Assembly (NCBI RefSeq): GCF_001642325.1
Contig: NZ_LSFI01000015.1
Span: 1-54,067 of the forward strand
Length of the DNA: 54,067 nt
Direction: 5' to 3'
DNA from: Thermodesulfatator autotrophicus
GTDB lineage: Bacteria > Desulfobacterota > Thermodesulfobacteria > Thermodesulfobacteriales > Thermodesulfatatoraceae
A program made the translations under genes and the position numbers. The notes beneath the pieces were generated by a model. That model saw nothing but the letters and a program-made list of their open reading frames with translations. It made no database searches and had not been told where the DNA came from. The number at the start of each line of letters is the position of its first letter. The stretch's first letter is position 1. Positions 24,839 through 33,704 of the stretch are shown piece by piece.

Positions 24839-25690
24839 TTATTCCCTCCCAGTTGCTTCTATAATTTCAAAAAATTTATTTTTTACTATTTCTTTACATA
24901 AATAGCCTTCAAAGATGCAATCTTCAGGAATTTTTTGGGCAATAGATTCTATAAATAATGATGTTTCACTATATGAGAATTTTTCTTTTTCTATATTTAG
25001 CTCATCTAAAGTTTCAATGATTAGCAATTCAGCTACAGGCCCTATTATTTTAGCTAAAAATTCTTCAAATTCTTCTATTTTTTCTTTTTCTACTAATCTG
25101 TTTTCTTCTTCTTTTGTTTCTTCCGATATTTTTGCTTCAATTAATCCAGCTTTGAATAATTTGTTTATGGATTTTAGTATCCCTTTTAAAGGGATATTTC
25201 CAAAAATTATTTCTTCAATATTTGTTCCTTTTATAATTTGTCCATATACCCATAGATCTAGTGTGTTAAAATTCTCTTCTTTTAATTCACCCTTGATAGA
25301 AAAGTTTATGTTATTATTTATTAATTTTTTGATTATATGACTTATTTCATCTCTTTCAGTGGAAAAGTTTAGCAGAAAATGGGATATAGGAATGCATTGT
25401 TTGTTTTCCTTAATTTTTTTTTCTTTAAAATTAAAATAGAAATTATTCCATGCTGAATTTATATAGTGGAAGTAGCTTTTCCATGTTTCTGGTATCTTTT
25501 CTTTATCTTTTAATTTGCTTAAATAATTTGCATTTGTATTTATTTCGTGTATATGTCCTTTTTTTACTTTAATTATAAAATTTTCTTTGTCGTTATTTAT
25601 TATAAGATTTCCTTCTTTGTTTTGATTCTCTATTATCTGCAAAATATCAAAAATTTCTTCTATGTCTTTTGCTTTGCCGGCGAAGGCCAT
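24839..25690 (-). CDS. PATAN/DUF4388-domain protein
   Basis: 283 residues. The N-terminus DIEEIFDILQIIENQNKEGNLII, followed by FIIKVKKGHIHEI, is the DUF4388 (PATAN) pattern: a helix, then a strand pair reading 'G-x-L', then 'G-x-I'. The C-terminal part (about 205-283: LAKIIGPVAELLIIETLDEL, then ESIAQKIPE) resembles the helical domain often found at the end of PATAN proteins. PATAN proteins act as protein-interaction adaptors in signalling, including type IV pilus phototaxis. AAGGA precedes the ATG. The gene abuts the receptor gene and overlaps the small upstream gene by one base. Unusually rich in Lys, Ile, Asn and Glu. Confidence 0.6.
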   Translation of the reverse strand: MAFAGKAKDIEEIFDILQIIENQNKEGNLIINNDKENFIIKVKKGHIHEINTNANYLSKLKDKEKIPETWKSYFHYINSAWNNFYFNFKEKKIKENKQCIPISHFLLNFSTERDEISHIIKKLINNNINFSIKGELKEENFNTLDLWVYGQIIKGTNIEEIIFGNIPLKGILKSINKLFKAGLIEAKISEETKEEENRLVEKEKIEEFEEFLAKIIGPVAELLIIETLDELNIEKEKFSYSETSLFIESIAQKIPEDCIFEGYLCKEIVKNKFFEIIEATGRE

Positions 25691-25995
25691 TATTCTATCC
25701 TTTCAAGGACTTTTATTAAAATTTTTTTAGTTAATTTTCTGTTAATTATTTCTTTTATTTTTTCTTCTATTTCATCTATTGTTTCTTTTACAGTTTCTAC
25801 TACTTCTTCGTCTGATATTTTTTCTTTTTTAATTTCTTCTTTGACCAGGGATATGGGCACTAGTTTTTCTTCTTGTCTTATTTCTTTTTTTTCTTCAATT
25901 TTGTTTTCAATGTTTTCGTTTTCAAATATGTTTTCCATGTCACCAAATATTTCTTTTATTATGGTTTCTTTTTTGGTTTCATCGGTTTTAATCAT
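25690..25995 (-). CDS. Small highly charged protein, unknown function
   Basis: 101 residues, dominated by Glu, Lys and Ile, with no recognised domain. Predicted disordered at first, then helical, with a coiled-coil-like stretch (EEVVETVKETIDEIEEKIKEI). It is a real gene rather than chance: its ATG follows AGGAGGAAG, it overlaps both neighbours by a few bases, and it reads in the same direction in a tight operon. It may act as a linker between the two PATAN-type proteins. Confidence 0.6.
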   Translation of the reverse strand: MIKTDETKKETIIKEIFGDMENIFENENIENKIEEKKEIRQEEKLVPISLVKEEIKKEKISDEEVVETVKETIDEIEEKIKEIINRKLTKKILIKVLERIE

Positions 25996-26848
25996 TTTCT
26001 TCCTCCTTGTTTAATTTGTTAATGATATTTTCTTTTTCTTGTGGTGATAAATTTATTTCTTTTTCTATGAAATTTGATATGGCTTGTTTGAATGGTCCTA
26101 TGAATTCTTTTAATCTTTCTTTTTCTAATATAGTTAGTTCGCTGTTTTCTAGTTTAAATACCCCTAAAAAAGGGTCAATCACTGGAAATTTTTCAGCAAG
26201 ATTTTTATGTATGAAAAATAGAAAGTCTTCATCAAAATCTCTTTTAGTGGTTTGTTTATACGTTTTTGATAATTCTCTGATTGTTTCTTTTATTTTCCTC
26301 ATCTCTTCTTGATAGTTGATCTTTTTCCCTTTATAAATCCTGGCTTTTACTTTTTTGTTTTCGATAAAAATTGATTTATCACTTAGATTCCATATTATTT
26401 TTCCTTCCCATAAATAAATGGCCTGTTTTTTATCTTTTGAATCTATCTCTATTATGCAATTTTCTTTTTTTCTTTTTAGTGCTACTATTTTTTCTCCAAG
26501 TTCAAGTCCAAATATTTCTAGTCTAGTTGTTAGTTTTTTAGTCAAAAGTTTTTCTAATATAAATATTTCATCAGGGTAGCTTTGGTAGGCTGTTATTACG
26601 CCTTTATTTTGCTTCCATGTGTTTTCAACTTCCTGAAGCGTTCTTTTCTGGCGAATATTCTCTTTTTCTTCTATGAAGCTTAAAAGGCTACCTTCTTCAA
26701 AAAGACCTATTAATTCGTGGTTATTACCAAAGGATACATGTAATAAGCCCGTAAATAATTCCCCGCCAAAGGTCTGGATTAAGTTCATCGGAGTGGTCAT
26801 TTCAGAAGGGATATTGGTAAATTTTGTTTGAAAAGGTGGAACAACCAT
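25988..26848 (-). CDS. Unknown protein, possibly a divergent DUF4388-like signalling protein
   Basis: 286 residues. The segment MNLIQTFGGELFTGLLHVSFGNNHELIGLFEEGSLLSFIEE has the 'effect on G-x-L / G-x-I' strand rhythm of DUF4388, and the later part alternates charged helices. No catalytic motif, signal peptide or membrane helix is seen. First gene of a four-gene leftward operon that ends with the heme receptor. ATG 26848 follows a GGGGGAAAG sequence; a second ATG 16 codons in is possible. Base composition is far more AT-rich than that of selA, which starts 140 bp away on the other strand. Confidence 0.5.
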   Translation of the reverse strand: MVVPPFQTKFTNIPSEMTTPMNLIQTFGGELFTGLLHVSFGNNHELIGLFEEGSLLSFIEEKENIRQKRTLQEVENTWKQNKGVITAYQSYPDEIFILEKLLTKKLTTRLEIFGLELGEKIVALKRKKENCIIEIDSKDKKQAIYLWEGKIIWNLSDKSIFIENKKVKARIYKGKKINYQEEMRKIKETIRELSKTYKQTTKRDFDEDFLFFIHKNLAEKFPVIDPFLGVFKLENSELTILEKERLKEFIGPFKQAISNFIEKEINLSPQEKENIINKLNKEEEND

Positions 26849-26988
26849 ACTTTGTCTTTCCCCCTCTTTTTGTTTCTTTTCGGAAGATTGACTTCACACA
26901 TTAAATTTCGGTAATTTTCTTTCTTATTTACAAATGTTTTCTTTTGGCCTATCTTTCAAAGCGCAATCCAAATAGCGGGAGTAAATTG
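26849..26988. other. Divergent promoter region between the receptor operon and selA
   Basis: 140 bp, AT-rich. GGGAG at about 26979 is the selA ribosome site. No clear promoter hexamers were found. An open frame runs from 26944 into selA but lacks a ribosome site. Confidence 0.4.
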
Positions 26989-28380
26989 ATGGAAAAACAG
27001 GATCTTTTAGCTTCTATTCCGCCGATAAATGAGATTAAAGAGGAGCTCAAAAGCCTTTATCCTAAGGTTTTAGAAAAACTCTTGGTGTTAGTAGCCAGAG
27101 AAGCTGCCTCTCAAATTAGGCAGGAAGTTCTAGCTGGAAAGAGAGGTACACTTAATAAAGAAGAAGTTTTAAAACTTGCCCGAAAAATCCTTGAAAAAAA
27201 GCTAAAACCAAGCCTGGTAAGGGTAATAAACGCCACCGGGGTGGTGGTTCACACCAACCTGGGGCGTTCGCCCCTGGCTAGAGAGGCCCTTGAAGCCATA
27301 GAGGAAATCTCGGCCTACTACTCCAACTTGGAATACGATCTGGCTACCGGCAAAAGGGGTAGCCGCTATGTTCACGTGGAAGAGATTGTTCGGGAAATCA
27401 CCGGAGCAGAAGCGGCGCTGGTGGTTAACAACAACGCTGCCGCTGTTCTATTAACCCTAAACACCCTGGCTTTAGGGAAGGAAGTAATTGTTTCGCGAGG
27501 GGAGCTTGTGGAAATCGGGGGGGCTTTTCGCATTCCAGATGTGATGGCTCGCTCTGGGGCTATTTTGCGAGAGGTAGGGGCTACCAATCGTACCCACCTG
27601 CGGGATTACGAAGAGGCCATAAACGAAAATACAGCCTTGCTCCTTAAGGTCCATAAGAGTAATTATGCCCTTCTTGGTTTCACTAAAGAGGTTTCAGGAA
27701 AAGATCTGGTAGAACTGGGCCGAAAATATAATCTCCCTGTAGTAGAAGACTTAGGTAGTGGTTGTTTTGTGGATTTGTCTAAATTTGGTCTTCCAAAGGA
27801 GCCTACTGTTCAGGAGGTTTTAGCTGCTGGTATAGACGTGGTGACTTTTTCAGGAGATAAGCTCCTGGGAGGGCCCCAGGCTGGTATCATTGTAGGCCGC
27901 AAGGAGCTTATTCACGCTATTCGTAAAAACCCCCTTAACCGGGCAGTGAGAATAGACAAAATGACCATCGCTGGGCTTGAAGCTACTCTCAGGCTTTATC
28001 GTGACGAAAAAGAAGCCCTTTTTAAAATTCCCACGCTGCATTTTATAACTTTGCCTCCTGAAGAGATAAAGAAAAAGGCTATTCGTTTAAAAAATCGTCT
28101 GAGAAAGAGGCTTCCTAAGGAGGTAAAGCTCAAAATAGTTGATACTATTTCCCGGGTAGGAGGAGGGGCCATGCCTCTGGCTAATCCTTCTTCTTACGCT
28201 TTAGCCATTGAAACTCCCAGGCTTTCAGCCTCAAGATTGGAGCGCTCTTTAAGAAATGCTTCGCCACCTATTATTGGCCGCATAGAAGATGACCTTTTCT
28301 TATTGGATATGAGAACGGTTTTTCCAGAAGAAATACCAATTATTAGTGAAGTTTTAGAAAAAATATTTGAGGAGGTATGA
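26989..28380 (+). CDS. selA: L-seryl-tRNA(Sec) selenium transferase SelA
   Basis: 463 residues from ATG 26989, the same length as E. coli SelA. PLP-dependent decamer that converts Ser-tRNA(Sec) to Sec-tRNA(Sec) with selenophosphate. Seen: INATGVVVHTNLGRSPL, YSNLEYDLATGKRGSR, VVNNNAAAVLL, SRGELVEIGGAFRIPDVM, EDLGSGC, and TFSGDKLLGGPQAG with the PLP lysine. I chose ATG 26989 because GGGAG precedes it. It implies that the organism makes selenoproteins; selB, selC and selD are not in the window. The GAGGAGG near its end is the ribosome site of the next gene. Confidence 0.95.
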   Translation: MEKQDLLASIPPINEIKEELKSLYPKVLEKLLVLVAREAASQIRQEVLAGKRGTLNKEEVLKLARKILEKKLKPSLVRVINATGVVVHTNLGRSPLAREALEAIEEISAYYSNLEYDLATGKRGSRYVHVEEIVREITGAEAALVVNNNAAAVLLTLNTLALGKEVIVSRGELVEIGGAFRIPDVMARSGAILREVGATNRTHLRDYEEAINENTALLLKVHKSNYALLGFTKEVSGKDLVELGRKYNLPVVEDLGSGCFVDLSKFGLPKEPTVQEVLAAGIDVVTFSGDKLLGGPQAGIIVGRKELIHAIRKNPLNRAVRIDKMTIAGLEATLRLYRDEKEALFKIPTLHFITLPPEEIKKKAIRLKNRLRKRLPKEVKLKIVDTISRVGGGAMPLANPSSYALAIETPRLSASRLERSLRNASPPIIGRIEDDLFLLDMRTVFPEEIPIISEVLEKIFEEV

Positions 28381-29907
28381 TTGAAGCTACCCCCAAGATG
28401 GGCCCTTGAACATCTTTTTCCCTTGCTTGGAGAAGTTTTAGCCCCCCTTTTGCCAGTGGACTTTAAAATTTCTTCTGAAAAGAGTGACTGGCCATTAAGG
28501 TATTCAGGAGAAGAAGTCGCTTATTTACATGTGAATTCTTCTCTTACTGAAGAAGAATATAAAAGATGGCAGCCATTAATGCTGGCACACTTTGAACAAA
28601 CCCTGGCTTTTCTTATCAGGGATTATCTTATTAAAGGCTTTCCCGGGCCTGAAGTCTTGAAGCGCGTTTTAAAAACAAAACCCCTTACCGGGCTTTTATT
28701 AAAGGTTAGCTCAACGAGCTTTCTTCCTGAAAAAGCATATGCTATCTCTACCAGGATTTTTTTTATTCCTGTTCAGGAGTTAAAACCTAAAACTTTCCTC
28801 AAAAATTTGTGGCAGAAAGGGACAAATTTTTTAGCTATTTCCTGTTCTTTATCTTCTCCTGATGACATAAAGCAGGCCCTTAATACTTTATCTCTTGCTG
28901 AAAACTTTGGTTTTTCCTGGCTTACGGAAAGGGGTGAAAAATATTTTCCTGTATCATTTTTCCTTGAGCAGCAAAAAGTTTTGAACCAATTTTTAAGGTG
29001 CTCAGGGAAATATACCCTGGTTTGGGCCAAAGGGCCAAAACCTTCTCTTAACTGTTTGACCAAAAAGGCCAGGAGGGTTTTTCCTATGGCTGATGACGAA
29101 GCTATCCTGGCCTTTTCCGAAAATCTGGAAGAAATAAAATATCTCCTCTCTTCACTTTCTTTAAAGGCTGGGGTAAGGCCGCCTGGCAAGACTAAATATC
29201 CCTTAAAAGAAGTTTGGGCTGCTTTTGAACACGCCAAAAGGCTTTCTTCTGATGAACCGGTAGTCTTTAGTCCATACAGCCTTCACGTGTTAGGAGATGT
29301 GTTGCTTGATATGGGAGACTTGTTCGGGGCTTTAGCCTGTTATCACGCGGCCAAAGAAAAAACTCCACAGCCAGTTGAGCTTTTAAACAGTATGGCCTAC
29401 ATATTCCTTGAACTTAAAAATTTCATTGAAGCCGAGAAGGCCCTTAAGCAAGCTATTGCCATTTCTCCAGAAGACCCTATGCTTCACTATAATCTCGGGC
29501 TTTTTTTTGAAAAAATAGCTAAAAACCCTTTACCAGCCTTTGAAAAGGCTTATTCTCTTGCTCCCAAAGACGCTATTTTTGCTGAGTCTTTGGCGGCTTC
29601 TCTGGCCAGAGAAAACAGTTGGGATAGAATTAGAAATATTTTAGAGGGACTTTCCCTTTCTAAGAGGGGAAGATTATTATTGGCCAGGGCATATTATGAG
29701 TTAGGTGAGCTTGATAAAGCCTTTGAGATTTTTAGGGCGCTTGCCAATGAAGAGCCGCAAAACCTTGAAGTGCTGGCTTATCTGGCTTTACTTTACATTC
29801 AGCTTAAAGGAGACTTTGGAGTGGCAGAGGCGGTGCTCCCTCAGCTTGAGGAACACCACGAACTTAAAAAATTGGCTGAAAACATCAGATTTTTCATGGA
29901 GTCATAG
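28381..29907 (+). CDS. TPR-repeat protein downstream of selA
   Basis: 508 residues from a TTG codon placed right after the selA stop, with GAGGAGG five bases upstream. The first 290 residues have no clear domain. From about 300 there are tetratricopeptide repeats: VLGDVLLDMGDLFGALACYHAA, NSMAYIFLELKNFIEAEKALKQAI, YNLGLFFEKI and LLARAYYELGELDKAFEIFRAL. No signal peptide or membrane segment, so cytoplasmic. TPRs mediate protein contacts; the partner is unknown. Probably cotranscribed with selA and the MBL gene. Confidence 0.75.
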   Translation: MKLPPRWALEHLFPLLGEVLAPLLPVDFKISSEKSDWPLRYSGEEVAYLHVNSSLTEEEYKRWQPLMLAHFEQTLAFLIRDYLIKGFPGPEVLKRVLKTKPLTGLLLKVSSTSFLPEKAYAISTRIFFIPVQELKPKTFLKNLWQKGTNFLAISCSLSSPDDIKQALNTLSLAENFGFSWLTERGEKYFPVSFFLEQQKVLNQFLRCSGKYTLVWAKGPKPSLNCLTKKARRVFPMADDEAILAFSENLEEIKYLLSSLSLKAGVRPPGKTKYPLKEVWAAFEHAKRLSSDEPVVFSPYSLHVLGDVLLDMGDLFGALACYHAAKEKTPQPVELLNSMAYIFLELKNFIEAEKALKQAIAISPEDPMLHYNLGLFFEKIAKNPLPAFEKAYSLAPKDAIFAESLAASLARENSWDRIRNILEGLSLSKRGRLLLARAYYELGELDKAFEIFRALANEEPQNLEVLAYLALLYIQLKGDFGVAEAVLPQLEEHHELKKLAENIRFFMES

Positions 29908-29909
29908 AT

Positions 29910-30671
29910 ATGAAGCTTACTGTCCTTGGTTCAGGAACAGGCTGGCCACGCCTTGAAAGAGGTGCTCCAGGTTATCTCTTACAAATAGAAGGGGAAAACA
30001 TCCTCCTTGACATTGGCCCGGGCACTATTCCTCGCCTGCTCAAGGTGGGTTTAACCCTGCCTGATATTGACGCCATATTTTTGAGCCATTTCCATCCCGA
30101 CCATGTAACGGACTTGATTCCCTTCTTTTTTGCCACCCGTTACTCCCTGGGTTACCAGCGAGAAAGGCCTTTTCTCCTGGTGGCAGGAGAGGGCTTTTCC
30201 CTTTTTTGGGAGGGTCTTAAGGCGGCTTTTGGCCACTGGGTTGAGCCTCCTCAGGGGCTCCTTAAACTTCAAGAGCTTTCTTGTGCCTATGAGTCAGCTT
30301 TTATGAGCCCTCCTTTTATGGTGCGGTCAGCCCCGGTTAAACATAATCCAGAAAGCCTTGCCTACCGCTTTGAACACCAGGGTAAAAGCCTTGTTTATTC
30401 AGGTGACACTGATTATTCTGAAAATCTGGTAAAGCTGGCAGAAGAGGCTGACTTATTAATTCTTGAGTGTTCAGCCCCTGAGGGCATGAAAAAAGATGGC
30501 CACCTCACCCCGGGCCTTTGCGGACGTATTGCTGGTGAGGCCAGGGTCAAAAAACTAATGCTTACCCACTTTTATCCACCCTGCGATGAGGCTGACCTTA
30601 TTTCTCCCTGCCGCGCTCTTTATGACGGAGAAATTATTCTGGCCAGAGACTTCTTGACTACTGAGCTTTAA
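29910..30671 (+). CDS. Metallo-beta-lactamase-fold hydrolase, RNase Z-like
   Basis: 253 residues. Starts MKLTVLGSGTGWP, then LDIGPG, SHFHPDHVTDL (the HxHxDH zinc motif), VKHNPESLAYRF, YSGDTDYSENL and LTHFYPP, which together fit the RNase Z/PhnP-like branch of the MBL superfamily. It lacks the exosite arm of true tRNase Z, so a phosphodiesterase or other hydrolase role is possible. Two bases separate it from the TPR gene. Its stop interlocks with that of the convergent amphi-Trp gene. Confidence 0.8.
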   Translation: MKLTVLGSGTGWPRLERGAPGYLLQIEGENILLDIGPGTIPRLLKVGLTLPDIDAIFLSHFHPDHVTDLIPFFFATRYSLGYQRERPFLLVAGEGFSLFWEGLKAAFGHWVEPPQGLLKLQELSCAYESAFMSPPFMVRSAPVKHNPESLAYRFEHQGKSLVYSGDTDYSENLVKLAEEADLLILECSAPEGMKKDGHLTPGLCGRIAGEARVKKLMLTHFYPPCDEADLISPCRALYDGEIILARDFLTTEL

Positions 30672-30937
30672 CCAAGGGTAAGCGGGCCCTCGCTTTCGCC
30701 TTCGCGCCATTCTATTTCTACTTCGAGGGAATATTTAGTTTTAGAGGCCTTGATTTTTTGTTCAGCTTTTATCTCAAGGGTAACATTTTGGGGCATAACC
30801 AGGGTGATTTCTTCGGCCCCTTTTCTCAAGATAACTTTTCCTTCGGTAATTTTATCAGCCAGGGCCCTTAAAAAATCAGCCACTTCGGCAAGAGACTTGG
30901 GTTCTTCAGACTTAAAAAGAACTTTTTCTTCGGCCAT
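30668..30937 (-). CDS. Amphi-Trp domain protein
   Basis: 89 residues. Pattern KSLAEVADFLRALADKITEGKV, then LVMPQNVTLEIKAEQK, and a closing YSLEVEIEWRE, as in the amphi-Trp domain family of small proteins with a strongly amphipathic strand ending in Trp. Function unknown. ATG preceded by AGGAGG. Single leftward gene. Confidence 0.8.
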   Translation of the reverse strand: MAEEKVLFKSEEPKSLAEVADFLRALADKITEGKVILRKGAEEITLVMPQNVTLEIKAEQKIKASKTKYSLEVEIEWREGESEGPLTLG

Positions 30938-31014
30938 AAATCCTCCTTTCTAAAAGTTTGAATCAAATCATAACAAAAATTTTTAAAAGTGCCAGAATAA
31001 GTAGATATTTTTGG

Positions 31015-31043
31015 TTGACAAGACATTTATTTTTGCGTTTAAA
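31015..31043 (+). promoter_or_regulatory. Probable sigma-70 promoter of the FadL-type gene
   Basis: TTGACA at 31015-31020, a 17-nt spacer, and TTTAAA at 31038-31043. It sits about 30 bp before the ATG, giving a short leader that contains the ribosome site. Confidence 0.55.
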
Positions 31044-31071
31044 AGGCCCTAAAACTTTGTTAGGAGGGGCT

Positions 31072-32310
31072 ATGAAGAAGAGACTGGGTTTAATTTTGGT
31101 TTTTCTTTTATTGGTTACGGGTAGGGCCTTTGGTGCAGGGTTTCAGCTTTTTAATGAAGGTTCGGCCAGGGTTATGGGCCTTGGAGCTGCGGTTACCGCC
31201 CGCGACGACATGGTTGAGTCAGCCTGGTATAACCCTTCGGCTGCGGTTTTTTTCTCCCGGCCTGAGGTGCTGGCAGGCTCTGCTTTAGTAATTCCTTCTA
31301 TTAAATACGAGCCTAAGGCCGGCGGTGAATACGAAATGATAGACCGTGTACATCCTCTACCATTTTTCTATGGAGTTTTTCCGGTTACCGAGCGGGTGGC
31401 CCTTTCTTTCTCTTTTAATCTTCCTTACGGGCTCACCACTGATTGGCCTGATGACTGGCCAGGAAGATACGACGCTGACTATACCAGCCTTAAGACTTTT
31501 TTCTGGGTGCCAAGCATTTCTTTTAAACTTAATGACAAGTTTGCCATCGCCGTGGGAGCTCAGCTGGTTTACGCTGACGCCAAAATGGAAAACGCTATAA
31601 ATGTTTCTCCTTTACCAGACGTAAGAGCCCGTCTTGAGGGTAGTGACTGGGCAAACGGTTGGCTGGTGGCTTTAACCTTTAAACCATGGGAACACACTAC
31701 TTTTGGCCTCATTTACCGTTCAGAAATCAACCTTGACCTTGAAGGTGTGGCCAGTTACGAAAATGTTCATCCCCTATTGTCTAACGCCTTTAAAAGAGGA
31801 GATGGCGAGGTTTTTCTCACCTTGCCTGATACCCTTTCTTTGGGAGTCTCTACCAGGATAATACCTGGGTGGATATTGAGTGCAGACCTTCTCTGGAGCG
31901 GCTGGTCTTCTTATGAAAATTTAACCTTTAAGTTTGAGTATCTCCCGGGAACCGGGCTGCCTGGCACTCTGGTTAAACCTAAAAACTGGCATGACCGCTG
32001 GGCTTTACGCTTGGGAGCAGAGTATGCTCTTAAGCCCAGCTGGAAGCTTCGCTTTGGTTATGTATATGACCCTTCACCCATTGATGATTATACCCGCGGC
32101 CCAGAGCTTCCCACCAACGACCGCCAGCTCTTTAATATCGGTGTGGGTTACCTTAAAGGTAACCTTCAAGTTAATGCCGCTTATACCTATTTAATCATGG
32201 ATGATGCTTCCACTGCTCCCCTGGGTTCACCGGCTAATAGCTCTGGTCTTGATGGGGACTACGAAGGTGATACGCACATATTTGGCGTGGATGTGAAATT
32301 AAAATTCTAA
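31072..32310 (+). CDS. FadL/OmpP1-family outer membrane channel
   Basis: 412 residues from ATG 31072, which follows TTAGGAGGGG; an upstream frame opening at 30958 has no ribosome site. A signal peptide ends at FGA-G, then the FadL hatch motif: AGFQLFNEGSARVMGLGAAVTARDDMVESAWYNPSA. Alternating beta-strand pattern and a C-terminal aromatic F (VDVKLKF), as in outer membrane barrels. Members carry fatty acids, hydrocarbons or other hydrophobic compounds across the outer membrane; substrate not determined. Single gene with its own promoter and terminator. Confidence 0.9.
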   Translation: MKKRLGLILVFLLLVTGRAFGAGFQLFNEGSARVMGLGAAVTARDDMVESAWYNPSAAVFFSRPEVLAGSALVIPSIKYEPKAGGEYEMIDRVHPLPFFYGVFPVTERVALSFSFNLPYGLTTDWPDDWPGRYDADYTSLKTFFWVPSISFKLNDKFAIAVGAQLVYADAKMENAINVSPLPDVRARLEGSDWANGWLVALTFKPWEHTTFGLIYRSEINLDLEGVASYENVHPLLSNAFKRGDGEVFLTLPDTLSLGVSTRIIPGWILSADLLWSGWSSYENLTFKFEYLPGTGLPGTLVKPKNWHDRWALRLGAEYALKPSWKLRFGYVYDPSPIDDYTRGPELPTNDRQLFNIGVGYLKGNLQVNAAYTYLIMDDASTAPLGSPANSSGLDGDYEGDTHIFGVDVKLKF

Positions 32311-32312
32311 CA

Positions 32313-32334
32313 AAAGGCCCCGTAAGGGGCCTTT
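32313..32334 (+). terminator. Intrinsic terminator after the FadL gene
   Basis: AAAGGCCCC/GGGGCCTTT stem with a GTAA loop, immediately after the stop codon. The T tract is short (three T). Confidence 0.8.
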
Positions 32335-32723
32335 CCATAAAGGTTAAGCCAATACCAGCTCGCCTTTAAAGACCTGCATATTTTGGATTATTTTGCCTGT
32401 CCCTGAGACTGTTTCGCTTGTCCCGAGCGAAGTGAGGGAGCTCCTCGCAGTGACAAAGTGAGCTTGTCATTGTGAGCTTCCATGCACTCTGTCATGGTGA
32501 GCCCTTCTCTCCTACTGTGTCATTACGCGCTTTTTTTCTACTTTGTCCTTGCGAGCCAAGAAGTGTGAAGCAATCTCGCCAAAGCAGTCTCAGCCAAAGC
32601 AATCCTTGTCGCGAGGACCCCGCTACCGTACTAATCTCAGGTCCCAAGACCCAGAAATTTTAAAGTCTTTTTTACTGGTAAAAGCCATGATATCCTGACC
32701 TAAATTCTCATTAGGGGCTTCCT
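32335..32723. repeat. Repeat-filled gap before galE
   Basis: 32397-32640 is a mosaic of the dispersed repeat family: GAGACTGTTTCGCTTGTC, GCGAAGTGAGGGAGCTCCTCGCAGTGACAA, two TTGTCATTGTGAGC/TGTCATGGTGAGC ends, then CCTTGCGAGCCAAGAAG and GAAGCAATCTCGCC. At least two nested or adjoining copies. No gene. The galE start follows GGGGC. Confidence 0.7.
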
Positions 32724-33704
32724 ATGTCCAAAAAAATCCTGGTAACCGGGGGCGCTGGTTATATCGGGTCACACGTGGTTAAACTGCTTTCAGAAAGAGG
32801 TTACGAGCCAATAGTACTAGACAATCTTTCTTCTGGGCACCGTGAAGCCGTTTTAGGTGCCAGGCTTATTCAGGGTGATTTAAGGGATAAAGTATTCCTT
32901 AAGAATTTTTTTGAGGCGGAAAAGCCCGTTGCGGTAATGCACTTTGCGGCTTACATCGTGGTGCCAGAAAGTGTGGCGGCCCCTCTAAAGTACTACGAGA
33001 ACAATCTTGCGGCCACAGTTAACCTTTTGCAGGCTTCCGTTGAAAATAAAGTCTCGGCTTTCATTTTTTCTTCAAGTGCAGCTGTTTATGGAATACCAGA
33101 AAAAGTTCCAATCCCCGAAGAGCACTCTGTTTCTCCCATTAACCCTTACGGAGCCAGCAAGGCCATGGTGGAGGCCATGCTGGCTGATTGTCATAACGCC
33201 TATGGACTTCCCTATGTTTCTTTGCGCTATTTTAACGCCTCTGGAGCTGACCCTTCAGGCCTAATAGGCGAGGCTCACGAGCCCGAAACCCATCTTATTC
33301 CTTTGCTCTTACAAACGGCCCTTGGTAAACGTGACAAATTTTATCTCTTTGGCACAGACTACCCCACGCCAGATGGCACCTGTATTCGGGACTTTATTCA
33401 CGTAAATGACCTGGCGGAAGTGCATATTCTGGCCCTTGAATATCTCCTTGATAAAGGGGAGAGCCTTACTTTGAATTGTGGTTATGGCCACGGTTATTCG
33501 GTGAAAGAAGTTCTTGAAGAAACCAGGCGTATTACTAAAAGGGATATACCTTACGAGGTAAAAGAAAGGCGCCCTGGAGACCCACCGGTGCTTGTGGCTG
33601 AAAGTGAAAAAATCAAAAAGGTTTTCGCCTTTTCCCCTGGGTTTGATGACCTGACCCGTATTATTGAAACGGCCTGGAAGTGGGAGCTCAATCGGCGCTA
33701 TTAG
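32724..33704 (+). CDS. galE: UDP-glucose 4-epimerase GalE
   Basis: 326 residues, SDR fold. NAD-binding VTGGAGYIGSHVV, then LDNLSSGH, HFAAYIVVPESV, FSSSAAVYG, the catalytic NPYGASKAMVE (YxxxK), RYFNASGADPSGLIGE, and the GalE-specific TPDGTCIRDFIHVNDLAEVH. Interconverts UDP-glucose and UDP-galactose for surface polysaccharide or LPS. Its stop overlaps that of the convergent TIGR03790-type gene (33701). Confidence 0.93.
   Translation: MSKKILVTGGAGYIGSHVVKLLSERGYEPIVLDNLSSGHREAVLGARLIQGDLRDKVFLKNFFEAEKPVAVMHFAAYIVVPESVAAPLKYYENNLAATVNLLQASVENKVSAFIFSSSAAVYGIPEKVPIPEEHSVSPINPYGASKAMVEAMLADCHNAYGLPYVSLRYFNASGADPSGLIGEAHEPETHLIPLLLQTALGKRDKFYLFGTDYPTPDGTCIRDFIHVNDLAEVHILALEYLLDKGESLTLNCGYGHGYSVKEVLEETRRITKRDIPYEVKERRPGDPPVLVAESEKIKKVFAFSPGFDDLTRIIETAWKWELNRRY

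Noticed and set aside
25690-25995. Small charged frame dismissed as chance open sequence in AT-rich DNA
   Set aside because: The dismissal was dropped: it has a strong ribosome site and overlapping junctions with both neighbours, so it is kept as a gene.
32397-32640. Possible CRISPR array
   Set aside because: The repeated words differ in length, orientation and spacing, lack unique spacers of constant size, and match the dispersed palindromic family. No cas gene is present.
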